Shown: in pieces, positions 1 to 7,126 of the stretch
Position numbering within the stretch: position 1 is the stretch's first letter
Layout: each line of letters opens with the position of its first letter
Assembly (NCBI GenBank): GCA_021799945.1
Contig: JAJYZK010000012.1
Location: forward strand, 1-18,905
Length of the DNA: 18,905 nt
Direction: 5' to 3'
Origin: Acidobacteriota bacterium
Lineage (GTDB): Bacteria > Acidobacteriota > Terriglobia > Terriglobales > Acidobacteriaceae
Program-made: the position numbers and the translations under genes
Notes under the pieces: generated by a model
Told to the model about the DNA's origin: nothing
Databases searched by the model: none
What the model saw: only the letters and a program-made list of their open reading frames with translations

Positions 1-1
1 G

Positions 2-361
2 GGGGCCCTGTATGACAAGCAGCACGGCCTTGTGAACGCCGTCCTCCTGCCGTATGGCATGGTGCGCAACCGGGAGGCGATCGCCGGGAAGATGGAGGAT
101 CTGGCTCGCGTCCTGCGCCTCCCGGTCGGGAGCCGCGGCTCCGGCTACGACCTTGTGCTGCAATGGATGCTCGCACTCCGCCGGCAGCTCGGCATTCCCC
201 ATACGCTCCTCGAGATCGGCGTGCCCTCCGACCGCATTCCGGATGTGGGCAAAATGGCGTTGGCCGATCCCTCGGCCGGCGGCAACCCGATTCCGCTCAC
301 CGCAAGCGAATATGCAGATCTGTTCAGCCAGGCGCTCCGGGGCGACTTGGGGAAAGGCTGA
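2..361 (+). CDS. Iron-containing alcohol dehydrogenase, C-terminal part (5' end outside window)
   Basis: The reading frame is open from base 2 and ends with TGA at 361, giving the last 119 residues of a protein whose start lies outside the window. The fragment opens with KQHGLVNAVLLP, which matches the HG-x-x-NA-x-LLP signature of group III (Fe-dependent) alcohol dehydrogenases; its His is one of the usual metal ligands. The end, DPSAGGNPIPLTASEYADLF, matches the family's D-x-x-x-x-x-NP-x-x-x-(T/S) C-terminal pattern. Such enzymes reduce or oxidise alcohols, or act as maleylacetate reductases, with NAD(P)H in the cytoplasm. The substrate cannot be told from this fragment. The methylcitrate genes start 112 bp downstream, so a shared metabolic role is possible but unproven. 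Confidence 0.85.
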   Translation, partial: GALYDKQHGLVNAVLLPYGMVRNREAIAGKMEDLARVLRLPVGSRGSGYDLVLQWMLALRRQLGIPHTLLEIGVPSDRIPDVGKMALADPSAGGNPIPLTASEYADLFSQALRGDLGKG

Positions 362-418
362 AAAACGCGCCGAACGGCCCGCTCCGGAGCGAGCCATTCG
401 CTTGCCCTGCGCCCCCGG

Positions 419-431
419 TCTACATTGTAGA
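419..431. promoter_or_regulatory. 13-nt perfect dyad upstream of prpB (candidate operator)
   Basis: TCTACATTGTAGA reads TCTACA-T-TGTAGA, a perfect inverted repeat around one central base. It lies 43 bp before the prpB start in the only gap between the dehydrogenase and prpB. Its position suits an operator or a core-promoter-overlapping site. No regulator is identified, and a chance dyad is possible. The same gap has a second palindrome, CGCTCCGGAGCG (380-391), just after the upstream stop codon. Confidence 0.3.
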
Positions 432-473
432 AAGGCGTCTTTTGAGTCAGGCGTCAAGAGGGGAGGGCGCAAC

Positions 474-1376
474 ATGGCCATCGATGAAGCGGCGCGGCCA
501 TCCCCTGGACGCAGCTTCCGCGACGCGGTTGCCGCGGAAAGGCCGCTGCAGGTGGCGGGCGCCATCACCGCCTATGCCGCCCGCATGGCCGAGGCCGTCG
601 GCTTTCGCGCTTTGTACGTCTCCGGCGGCGGGGTTGCCGCGAACTCCCTGGGCCTGCCGGACCTGGGAATCAGCACCATGGAGGACGTTCTGGTGGATGT
701 CCGGCGCATCGCGGACGCCACCTCGCTGCCCCTTCTGGTGGATATCGACACAGGGTGGGGCTCGGCCTTCAACATATCCCGCACCATTCGCAGCATGATG
801 CGGGCCGGGGCGGCGGCGGTGCATCTGGAGGATCAGGCGGGCGCGAAGCGCTGCGGTCACCGGCCGGGAAAAGAGGTCGTGCCGGTGGAGGAGATGACCG
901 ACCGCATCAAGGCCGCGGCGGATGCCCGCACCGATCCGGACTTTGTGTTGATGGCCCGCACCGATGCCTTGGCGGGCGAGGGGTTGAATGCCGCGATCGA
1001 CCGCTGCGCCGCGTACGTGGAGGCTGGAGCGGACATGATCTTTGCCGAAGCCGTTCCCGAGCTCTCCATGTACGCGAAGTTCAAGAGCGCGGTGCGCGTT
1101 CCGGTGCTGGCGAACATCACCGAGTTCGGCCGGACGCCTCTGTTCAGCACGGAGGAACTGGCCTCGGCCGGCGTGGATATCGTGCTGTATTGCTGCGCGG
1201 CCTATCGCGCGATGAATGCGGCGGCGCTCCGGGTGTATGAGACGATTCGCGCCGAGGGCACGCAGAGGAGCGTCCTTCCGGCGATGCAGACGCGCGACGA
1301 GATGTATCGCTTTTTGGGTTACCGAGACTATGAGCGAAAGCTCGATGAGCTGTTTGCGAAGAGGAATAGGCTTTAG
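474..1376 (+). CDS. prpB: 2-methylisocitrate lyase
   Basis: This 300-residue protein belongs to the isocitrate lyase/PEP mutase superfamily. It should cleave 2-methylisocitrate to pyruvate and succinate, the last step of the methylcitrate cycle, in the cytoplasm. The catalytic loop KRCGH is at residues 125-129 with the active Cys at 127. VDIDTGWG and HLEDQ lie upstream as the Mg-binding region, and LMARTDA follows. Length fits the family (about 290-300). The frame is open further upstream, but ATG 474 is chosen because GGGGAGGG sits 7-9 bp before it and the protein begins like other PrpB sequences (short leader, then FR-x-A). prpC follows after 20 bp, so they are very likely co-transcribed. 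Confidence 0.95.
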   Translation: MAIDEAARPSPGRSFRDAVAAERPLQVAGAITAYAARMAEAVGFRALYVSGGGVAANSLGLPDLGISTMEDVLVDVRRIADATSLPLLVDIDTGWGSAFNISRTIRSMMRAGAAAVHLEDQAGAKRCGHRPGKEVVPVEEMTDRIKAAADARTDPDFVLMARTDALAGEGLNAAIDRCAAYVEAGADMIFAEAVPELSMYAKFKSAVRVPVLANITEFGRTPLFSTEELASAGVDIVLYCCAAYRAMNAAALRVYETIRAEGTQRSVLPAMQTRDEMYRFLGYRDYERKLDELFAKRNRL

Positions 1377-1396
1377 ACAGAGCCGGATGGGAGAAG

Positions 1397-2572
1397 ATGC
1401 ACGCCATGAATGAGACCTCGCCGGCTGAGCAGCCGCCGGCATGGAAGCCGAAAAAGTCCGTCGCCCTCTCCGGGGCGATCGCCGGCAGCACGGCCCTGTG
1501 CAGCGTGGGCCGAAGCGGCAACGATCTGCACTATCGCGGTTACGACATCCTGGATATCGCCAACGCCTGCGAGTTCGAGGAGATCGCCTATCTGCTGATC
1601 CACGGCGAGCTGCCCAATGGGGCCGAGTTGGCCGGTTACAAGGCCCGTCTCAAGGCCCTGCGCGGGCTGCCGGCCGCGGTGAAGGCGGCGCTCGAGCAGT
1701 TGCCCGCCTCCGCTCACCCGATGGACGTGATGCGCACCGGCGTCTCCGCTCTGGGCTGCGTGCTTCCGGAAAGGGACGATCATAGCCAGGCGGGCGCCCG
1801 CGCGATCGCGGACCGGCTGATCGCGTCCCTGGGGTCCATGCTTCTCTATTGGCGCCACTTCGCGTGGAGCGGCCGGCGCATCGACGTGGAGACCGGGGAG
1901 GACTCCATCGGCGCGCATTTCCTCCGCCTGCTGCACGGCGCCGATCCCTCGCCGCTCTGGGTCCGCGCGATGCACACCAGCCTGATTCTGTACGCCGAGC
2001 ACGAGTTCAACGCCTCCACCTTCGCCGCGCGGGTCATCGCCGGAACGGGCTCCGATCTCTATTCCTGCGTGGCCGGAGCGATTGGCGCGCTCCGTGGTCC
2101 GAAGCACGGAGGGGCCAACGAAGTGGCCCTGGAGATTCTGGAGCGCTATGCCGATCCGGAGGAGGCGGAGCAGGATATTCGCCGCCGGGTGGAGGCCAAA
2201 GAGGTCATCATCGGCTTCGGACATCCCGTGTACACCGTCTCGGATCCACGCAGCCGGGTGATCAAGGAGGTCGCCCGGCAGCTTTCCCGCGAAGCCGGGG
2301 ACATGGCTCTGTTTGACGTCGCCGAGAGGATCGAAACGGCGATGTGGGACTCGAAGAAGATGTTTCCCAACCTCGACTGGTACAGCGCCGTGAGCTATTG
2401 CAGAATGGGAGTTCCCGCCTCGATGTTTACTCCGCTGTTCGTCATCGCGCGCACCTCGGGCTGGAGCGCGCACATCGTCGAGCAGCGCATCGACGGCAAA
2501 ATCATCCGCCCCGCGGCCCTCTACGTGGGGCCCGGGAATCGGAAATTCGCGGCCCTCAACGAGCGGGCGTGA
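1397..2572 (+). CDS. prpC: 2-methylcitrate synthase
   Basis: A 391-residue citrate-synthase-family enzyme that should condense propionyl-CoA with oxaloacetate. The N-terminal KPKKSVALSG, then ALCSVG-x-SGNDLHYRGYD, is characteristic of PrpC rather than housekeeping citrate synthase. The three catalytic residues are visible: His237 in GPKHGGANE, His276 in GFGHPVY and Asp327 in PNLDWYSAVSY. The C-terminal IIRP-x-A-x-YVGP is also PrpC-like. Length is typical. Two starts compete: ATG 1397, only 3 bp after GGGAG, and ATG 1406 (residue 4), 12 bp after it; the shorter form may be the real one. It sits between prpB and prpD on one strand. Confidence 0.95.
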   Translation: MHAMNETSPAEQPPAWKPKKSVALSGAIAGSTALCSVGRSGNDLHYRGYDILDIANACEFEEIAYLLIHGELPNGAELAGYKARLKALRGLPAAVKAALEQLPASAHPMDVMRTGVSALGCVLPERDDHSQAGARAIADRLIASLGSMLLYWRHFAWSGRRIDVETGEDSIGAHFLRLLHGADPSPLWVRAMHTSLILYAEHEFNASTFAARVIAGTGSDLYSCVAGAIGALRGPKHGGANEVALEILERYADPEEAEQDIRRRVEAKEVIIGFGHPVYTVSDPRSRVIKEVARQLSREAGDMALFDVAERIETAMWDSKKMFPNLDWYSAVSYCRMGVPASMFTPLFVIARTSGWSAHIVEQRIDGKIIRPAALYVGPGNRKFAALNERA

Positions 2573-2611
2573 TTTCCGGCCGCTTGCGGCGGCCAGTCAG
2601 ACGAGGAATCC

Positions 2612-4090
2612 ATGGCCAACCCCGACGGCGATCCGAAGGCCGCTCCGGACCAGATCGCATCAAAGAGGATCGCGCCCGACCGGGCGATGACGGACATTGT
2701 CGATTACGTTCTTTCGTATCAGGTCCGCAGCGAGCTCGCCTACCGGACGGCGCGTCTCTGCCTGATGGATGCTCTGGGCTGCGGCCTGGAGGCGCTCGAG
2801 TATCCCGCGTGCGCCCGGCTGCTGGGGCCGGTGGTTCCGGGCGCCGGGATGGCGAATGGAGCGAAGGTTCCGGGAACCGGTTTTCAACTCGATCCCGTGC
2901 AGGCCGCCTTCAATATCGGGACCATGATCCGCTGGCTGGACTTCAACGACACATGGCTGGCCGCCGAGTGGGGGCATCCTTCGGACAATCTTGGCGGCAT
3001 TCTCGCCGTGGCCGATTGGCTTTCGCGCACCGCCGCGGCGGAGGGCAGGCCGACCCTGCCGATGCGGCGGGTGCTCACCGCGATGATCAAAGCCTATGAG
3101 ATTCAGGGCTGCCTCGCGCTGGAGAACTCCTTCAATCGCGTCGGACTCGACCATGTGATCCTGGTGAAGGTCGCCTCGACGGCGGTGGTCTCCGAACTGC
3201 TCGGCCTGAACCGGGAGGCATGCATCGCCGCGCTCTCGCTGGCCTGGGTGGATGGACAGAGCCTGCGCACCTACCGCCATGCGCCCAATACCGGATCGCG
3301 AAAGAGCTGGGCCGCGGCCGACGCCACCAGCCGGGCCGTTCGACTGGCGCTCCTCGCCAGGGCCGGCGAGATGGGTTACCCAACCGCGCTCACGGCGAAG
3401 ACCTGGGGGTTTTACGACGTCTCGTTCCAAGGCCGCGAGTTTCTGTTTCAGAGACCTTACGGCTCCTACGTGATGGAGAACATTCTCTTCAAGGTCAGCT
3501 TTCCGGCGGAATTTCACGCGCAGACGGCGGTGGAGGCCGCGCTGTGCATCCACGGGAAACTCCAGGCAGCGGGCCAATCCGCCGCCTCCATTCGCAAAAT
3601 CACCATCCGAACGCAGCAGGCCTGTCTGCGCATTATCGACAAAAAGGGGCCTTTGAACAATCCTGCGGACCGCGATCACTGCATCCAGTACATGGTCGCC
3701 ATTCCGCTGCTCTTTGGCCGGTTGACGGCTGCGGATTACGAGGAGGGCGTGGCCGCCGATCCTCGCATCGACGCGCTGCGAGCCCGGATGGAAATCATCG
3801 AGGAACCTCGATTTTCGCGGGACTACCATGACCCGGAAAAGCGATCGATCGCCAATTCGCTGCGCGTGGAGCTAGCCGACGGAACCGCGCTGGAAGAGAC
3901 GGTTGAATACCCCGTCGGTCACCGCCGCCGACGCGGGGAAGGCGTTCCGCTGCTGGAGGCGAAGTTCAAGCGCAATCTGGCGCGCCGGTTTCCGGCCGAG
4001 AGGCAAAGCAGAATCCTGGCGGCTGTTGTCGATTCCTCCGCGCTGGAGGAGATGCCGGCGCACGAGTATGTCGATCTGTACGCCTTCTAG
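2612..4090 (+). CDS. prpD: 2-methylcitrate dehydratase, MmgE/PrpD family
   Basis: A 492-residue cytoplasmic MmgE/PrpD-family protein, close to the usual 480-490. It should dehydrate 2-methylcitrate to 2-methyl-cis-aconitate without an iron-sulfur cluster. Visible family features are LMDALGCGLEAL near residue 55, WLDFNDTWLAAEWGHPSDN near 110, and the RKSWAAADATSRAVRLALLA and GFYDV-x-F stretches. The start ATG has GAGGAA just upstream. The gap from prpC is 39 bp, so B-C-D looks like one unit. The final hydration to methylisocitrate needs an aconitase, and neither acnB nor acnD/prpF is in the window. PrpD proteins can also act on citrate, but the neighbours make the propionate role clear. Confidence 0.94.
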   Translation: MANPDGDPKAAPDQIASKRIAPDRAMTDIVDYVLSYQVRSELAYRTARLCLMDALGCGLEALEYPACARLLGPVVPGAGMANGAKVPGTGFQLDPVQAAFNIGTMIRWLDFNDTWLAAEWGHPSDNLGGILAVADWLSRTAAAEGRPTLPMRRVLTAMIKAYEIQGCLALENSFNRVGLDHVILVKVASTAVVSELLGLNREACIAALSLAWVDGQSLRTYRHAPNTGSRKSWAAADATSRAVRLALLARAGEMGYPTALTAKTWGFYDVSFQGREFLFQRPYGSYVMENILFKVSFPAEFHAQTAVEAALCIHGKLQAAGQSAASIRKITIRTQQACLRIIDKKGPLNNPADRDHCIQYMVAIPLLFGRLTAADYEEGVAADPRIDALRARMEIIEEPRFSRDYHDPEKRSIANSLRVELADGTALEETVEYPVGHRRRRGEGVPLLEAKFKRNLARRFPAERQSRILAAVVDSSALEEMPAHEYVDLYAF

Positions 4091-4124
4091 CGCCTTGAGT
4101 CGGAAGTTCGCATAACAAAGGAAC

Positions 4125-4180
4125 TGTCATCCTGAGCGGAGTTTGGCCGGCTTTTGGGCCAAACGGAGTCGAAGGATCTG
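4125..4180. repeat. Dispersed-repeat-like hairpin element after prpD
   Basis: The segment starts TGTCATCCTGAGCGGAG and ends CGAAGGATCTG. Between them is a perfect 8-bp stem, GTTTGGCC (4141-4148) and GGCCAAAC (4157-4164), with an 8-nt loop. The outer phrases resemble an intergenic repeat I recall as common in Acidobacteriota and some other soil bacteria (TCATCCTGAGCG...CGAAGGATCTG). Only one copy is in this window, so the repeat status comes from recall. It could also help end prpD transcription, although there is no T-run after the stem. Confidence 0.5.
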
Positions 4181-4235
4181 TGGTTGTTCTGTAACGAATT
4201 TCTGATTCGCCACATGAGCGGAGAAACGAAAGAAT

Positions 4236-4383
4236 CCGGCGCGAGCGCCGGAGCGCCGACGCTGCGCTCGGGTGCCCCGCGGACGGCGAGCCTGCGCGAT
4301 TTGCCGTCCCTTTCCTTTCGCTATAGCTTGTTGCAAGAGGGGCGGCGCCCCGCCTGTCCGGGCCGTTTGCCGGGCGGCCTTTT
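4236..4383. other. Cluster of GC-rich hairpins before the cupin gene
   Basis: Four inverted repeats are packed between the repeat-like element and the cupin start: CCGGCGC-GA-GCGCCGG (4236-4251), GGACGGC/GCCGTCC (4281-4287 with 4303-4309), GGGGC-GGC-GCCCC (4339-4351) and GGCCG/CGGCC (4361-4365 with 4375-4379) followed by TTTT (4380-4383). The last could be a weak terminator, and it ends only 4 bp before the cupin ribosome-binding site. The function of the others is unknown. No convincing gene is seen in 4091-4397. Confidence 0.35.
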
Positions 4384-4397
4384 CTGAAGGAGACCGA

Positions 4398-4913
4398 ATG
4401 AAGAAGACCTTGGTGTTGCTGATCCTTCTGTCCGGGTCAGGCCTGATGCCGGCGCGGGCGGCTGAGCCGGCCAAGCCCGCGATTTTTGAATCGGCTGCCT
4501 CCCTGAAGGCGAAGGCGCAGAACCTCAATGTTGAGGCCAGAGCCTCGAGCACAGGCGTGGCGACGGCCACCCTCCAGTCCTTTCCCAATTATCGCGCGCT
4601 GCTTTCCGTGCGGGTGCGGAACGGGCAAGCCGAATACCATGAGCATTGGTCCGACGTTTTTGTCGTGCTGAAGGGAAGCTGCATTCTGGAGACCGGAGGA
4701 ACCATCCGCGACATGAAGGCGATTGCGGATGGAGAATACGTGGGAGCGTCGATCCAGGGTGGAGCCAAGCAGGTTCTCAAAGAGGGCGATACTTTCTACA
4801 TTCCGCCGCGCACGCCCCACCAGGCCTTTCCCCTGCGATCTGGGCTGGGTCATTCGCGATCCTTCGTCATCTATGTGGTCAAGGTGCCCGAAGCCAAGCC
4901 TGCCCAACCCTGA
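4398..4913 (+). CDS. Secreted cupin-domain protein
   Basis: A 171-residue protein with a signal peptide: MKK, a hydrophobic stretch at residues 5-17, and a likely cut near ARA-A at 21-22. The mature part is a single cupin barrel. Motif 1 shows HEH at 81-83 followed by Asp86 and Gly93, and motif 2 is GDTFYIPPRTPHQ at 120-132 with His131. Three His metal ligands are therefore present, while the usual motif-1 Glu seems replaced by Asp86. The frame stays open upstream, but AAGGAG at 4387-4392, 5 bp before ATG 4398, and the signal peptide fix the start. It is probably a periplasmic metal-binding enzyme or binding protein. The substrate is unknown, and the neighbours do not help. Confidence 0.8.
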   Translation: MKKTLVLLILLSGSGLMPARAAEPAKPAIFESAASLKAKAQNLNVEARASSTGVATATLQSFPNYRALLSVRVRNGQAEYHEHWSDVFVVLKGSCILETGGTIRDMKAIADGEYVGASIQGGAKQVLKEGDTFYIPPRTPHQAFPLRSGLGHSRSFVIYVVKVPEAKPAQP

Positions 4914-4984
4914 CCGCCGGGTCGACGCTCCCCGAGGCGTACGGAGTTCGGAGTGTGCGGCGCAGAACCCCATCCGGAGCGGTG

Positions 4985-5001
4985 CGGAAGCGGCGCTTCC
5001 G
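4985..5001. terminator. Hairpin between convergent genes
   Basis: CGGAAG (4985-4990) and CTTCCG (4996-5001) form a perfect 6-bp stem with a 5-nt loop between the convergent cupin and prepilin-peptidase genes. There is no T-run, so a terminator role is only positional. Confidence 0.25.
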
Positions 5002-5053
5002 TCCGCCCAGCTTGGAGAGACGGGGTGGCCTCGCGTTCCTCCGAAACAGAGCG

Positions 5054-5977
5054 TCAGACAACGAAGCCGCACCAGCGCAGGTAGGCGACGATGATCGGCC
5101 CACCCCACAGGCCGCTCACGATCCCGCCGATACAAAGAAAAGCGCCCAGCGGGAGCTTGGCGACCTCCCAACCGCTGCTGGCCTTTATCATGGACCGCGC
5201 CGCAAGCACAACCAGCGCTCCCGCGGCCCCCAGGAACACGGCCAGGATCAGCGCAAGCACCGTGTGCGATAGCCCAAGCCATACCGCCAGCAGAAGCACT
5301 AATTTGGTGTGGCCAAGGTCCATACCCTCGCGGCGCCGGAGCTGCCGGTAAATCCCCCGCGCGAGCACGAAGAGAGACGGAGCGGCGACCAGGCCGATGA
5401 GCCATCGGATCGCGACATCGTAGACATATGCCGGGTGGCCGGCCAGTCCGCTATCCATGCTCCAGTGGACCGGCAGCCATTCCCAAATCCAGTGCACCGC
5501 GAGGCGCATGATCGTCACCGGAAGGCCCAGCGCGGCGCCGCCCAAGGTAAGCCAATCCGGAAGCCAGTGACGTTCGGCATCCAGAACCGCGAGGCCGATG
5601 AGCAGCCAGCAGAGCAGCATTTTCACTGCGCCGAAGACCAGGGCGTCGAAAATGCTGATGCGCGTCCACCCCGGCAGGTACAGAGCGGGCATCGTCTGCC
5701 AGGCGGCTATGGCCCAGGTGGAGCCCACCGCAAGCTCGACAATCGGATAGCGCCATCCGATCCAGGCGTGGCAGCCCCGGCAACGGCCGCGCAGCAGCAG
5801 CCAGCTCGCCAGAGGCACATCCTCCCACCACGCCGGTTCGCGCCCGCAGTGCGGGCAGCGCCCGGGCCGGTCGGAGACGCCTTCGCCCGCTGTCCAGCGG
5901 CTCAGGCACAGGTTCAGAAAACCGCCAAAGGCGAGCCCCGCCAGAGCGCCAATCGCCGTTCCGAGAAATCGAATCAT
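5054..5977 (-). CDS. Prepilin peptidase-like (A24 family) membrane protein with altered second active-site motif
   Basis: A 307-residue multi-pass membrane protein resembling type IV prepilin leader peptidase/N-methyltransferase. These inner-membrane aspartyl proteases process pilin and pseudopilin leaders. The N-terminal domain has the cytoplasmic zinc-type cysteines: CPHC at 41-44 and CRGC at 66-69. The first Asp motif is intact (Asp133 in LDAERHWLPDWLTL). The second, normally G-M-G-x-G-D-x-K-L, reads GMDLGHTKL at 218-226: the catalytic Asp position is His223 and the preceding Gly is Asp220. Start ATG 5977 fits the family's N-terminus (first membrane helix right after Met). No Shine-Dalgarno is seen, so an upstream start in the same frame is possible. 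No pilin genes are nearby, so the protein may be a variant or inactive. Confidence 0.8.
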   Translation of the reverse strand: MIRFLGTAIGALAGLAFGGFLNLCLSRWTAGEGVSDRPGRCPHCGREPAWWEDVPLASWLLLRGRCRGCHAWIGWRYPIVELAVGSTWAIAAWQTMPALYLPGWTRISIFDALVFGAVKMLLCWLLIGLAVLDAERHWLPDWLTLGGAALGLPVTIMRLAVHWIWEWLPVHWSMDSGLAGHPAYVYDVAIRWLIGLVAAPSLFVLARGIYRQLRRREGMDLGHTKLVLLLAVWLGLSHTVLALILAVFLGAAGALVVLAARSMIKASSGWEVAKLPLGAFLCIGGIVSGLWGGPIIVAYLRWCGFVV

Positions 5978-6352
5978 AGGAGGGTTTGAATATACGGCGG
6001 AAGATTGCAGGCCGTAAAGAGAAACTTCGCCTTCCCTGGCGCCCTTCAAAGTCGCGTGAAGCCAGGCGGCAATCGGGAGGCCGTCGGCGGCGGTTTCCGG
6101 CGAAGGTGGAGTAAAGTTCGGGTCTTCGCAAAACACCCGCCGGCCAGCCGGCATCCCATGAGTCGAAGGGGATGTTCAGAGATGCGGCGATGCATCGGCG
6201 CGAGGCGCCGGATCCCGTATTCTGGCGACGCCCTCGCGGCGACTGGCGGGCTGGGGCCGTTGGCAAACGCCCTCCCGCATGCAACGAGTCCGGAATTCAG
6301 GCTGCGGAGCGGAAGGCTCCCGCAACGATACGTCCCAAAAAGGAGAACTTCC
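5978..6352. other. Divergent gene-free region
   Basis: This 375-bp stretch separates the minus-strand prepilin peptidase from the plus-strand small membrane protein, so both promoters should lie here. I find no clear -35/-10 pair. One perfect inverted repeat is present, CGGCGC-GAG-GCGCCG (6196-6210). The reading frames through it show no recognisable protein. Confidence 0.4.
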
Positions 6353-6613
6353 ATGGCGGATCATCGAGTGCGCAGCGGCGACATCGCCGAAGATCAATTC
6401 ACGGCTACCCTGGAGTCTCATTCCTCCCGTCTGCCGACCAGCCTGTTTCTCGGCGCGGCCCTGTGTTCCATCCTCGCCTCCCTCGCCTTGAAGGCCGCGG
6501 GAAAGCGCGAGGATGCGCTGTACGTCGGACATTGGGCGGCGCCCTTTCTGCTGTTGGGTATTTACAACAAGATGGTCAAGCAGCACGGCTCCGATTCCTC
6601 GATGCGCGGCTGA
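6353..6613 (+). CDS. Small putative membrane protein, unknown function
   Basis: An 86-residue protein. The frame extends upstream, but ATG 6353 has AAGGAG (6340-6345) at a good 7-bp spacing, which also supports this being a real gene. Residues about 1-27 are hydrophilic. Two hydrophobic stretches follow: LPTSLFLGAALCSILASLAL (about 28-47) and YVGHWAAPFLLLGIY (about 57-71). It ends in a short basic, polar tail (NKMVKQHGSD...). This predicts a two-helix membrane hairpin. I do not recognise a named family or function. It stands alone, with 375 bp before it and 513 bp after it free of genes. Confidence 0.7.
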   Translation: MADHRVRSGDIAEDQFTATLESHSSRLPTSLFLGAALCSILASLALKAAGKREDALYVGHWAAPFLLLGIYNKMVKQHGSDSSMRG

Positions 6614-7126
6614 AGCCGGAGGCCGACGACGCCTGGCGCGCCGGCCTCCGCATTCCCCGGCCTTCGCCGCCCGCGCGTTCAGCGCGATAGGTGAAACCTA
6701 TGGGCCGGATCGTCACCTCGCGCGCAAGCAATGGGAGCTTATCCCGGCGACAGATCGATTGCGCAACAAACTAGGGCGCATCTCCGATGCCATGGCGGTT
6801 GCCGATGCCCGCGCGTCCGGCCTGCGCCCACACGGAGCGGCCCGGGAAAAGCCGCTCAGCCCCGCTTGAATCGCGGCTCTCATCCCGGGCGTCGGCGGTT
6901 TCCCGGATCGGGAATGCGCTGGCCCAGCGAGAGCGCGGTGTGGTAATTTTGCTTGGATATTATGCATGGCCGGGGCTTGCGGCATAGCTGGCCGGCAGGC
7001 AAGGGCGCCGGAGAGGATTCGCGGCATCTTCCCGATGACAAACATCCATCGCCGCATCCTGTCGACGCGATGTCCGAGTCCTGCGATCCACGCAGGCGCG
7101 GCGGCATCCAGCGGCGGGAGGATCGG
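6614..7126. promoter_or_regulatory. Gene-free region upstream of lacI-type gene with two inverted repeats
   Basis: No convincing gene lies in these 513 bp. Two perfect short dyads are present: ATAGGT-GAA-ACCTAT (6687-6701) and TTCCCG-GAT-CGGGAA (6900-6914). LacI-family proteins often bind palindromes and control their own genes, so these are candidate operators, though both are more than 200 bp from the start codon. A TATTAT at 6958-6963 looks like a -10 box but has no matching -35. Confidence 0.3.

Noticed and set aside
54..473. Upstream extension of the prpB frame
   Set aside because: It overlaps the dehydrogenase gene in another frame and lacks similarity to PrpB. The Shine-Dalgarno supports ATG 474.
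1373..2473. A 366-codon minus-strand frame
   Set aside because: It is antisense to prpC, which is certain. The translation has no recognisable domain.
2660..3829. A 389-codon minus-strand frame
   Set aside because: It is antisense to prpD and is a composition-driven open frame only.
6958..6963. TATTAT as a -10 promoter box
   Set aside because: No acceptable -35 element lies 16-18 bp upstream.
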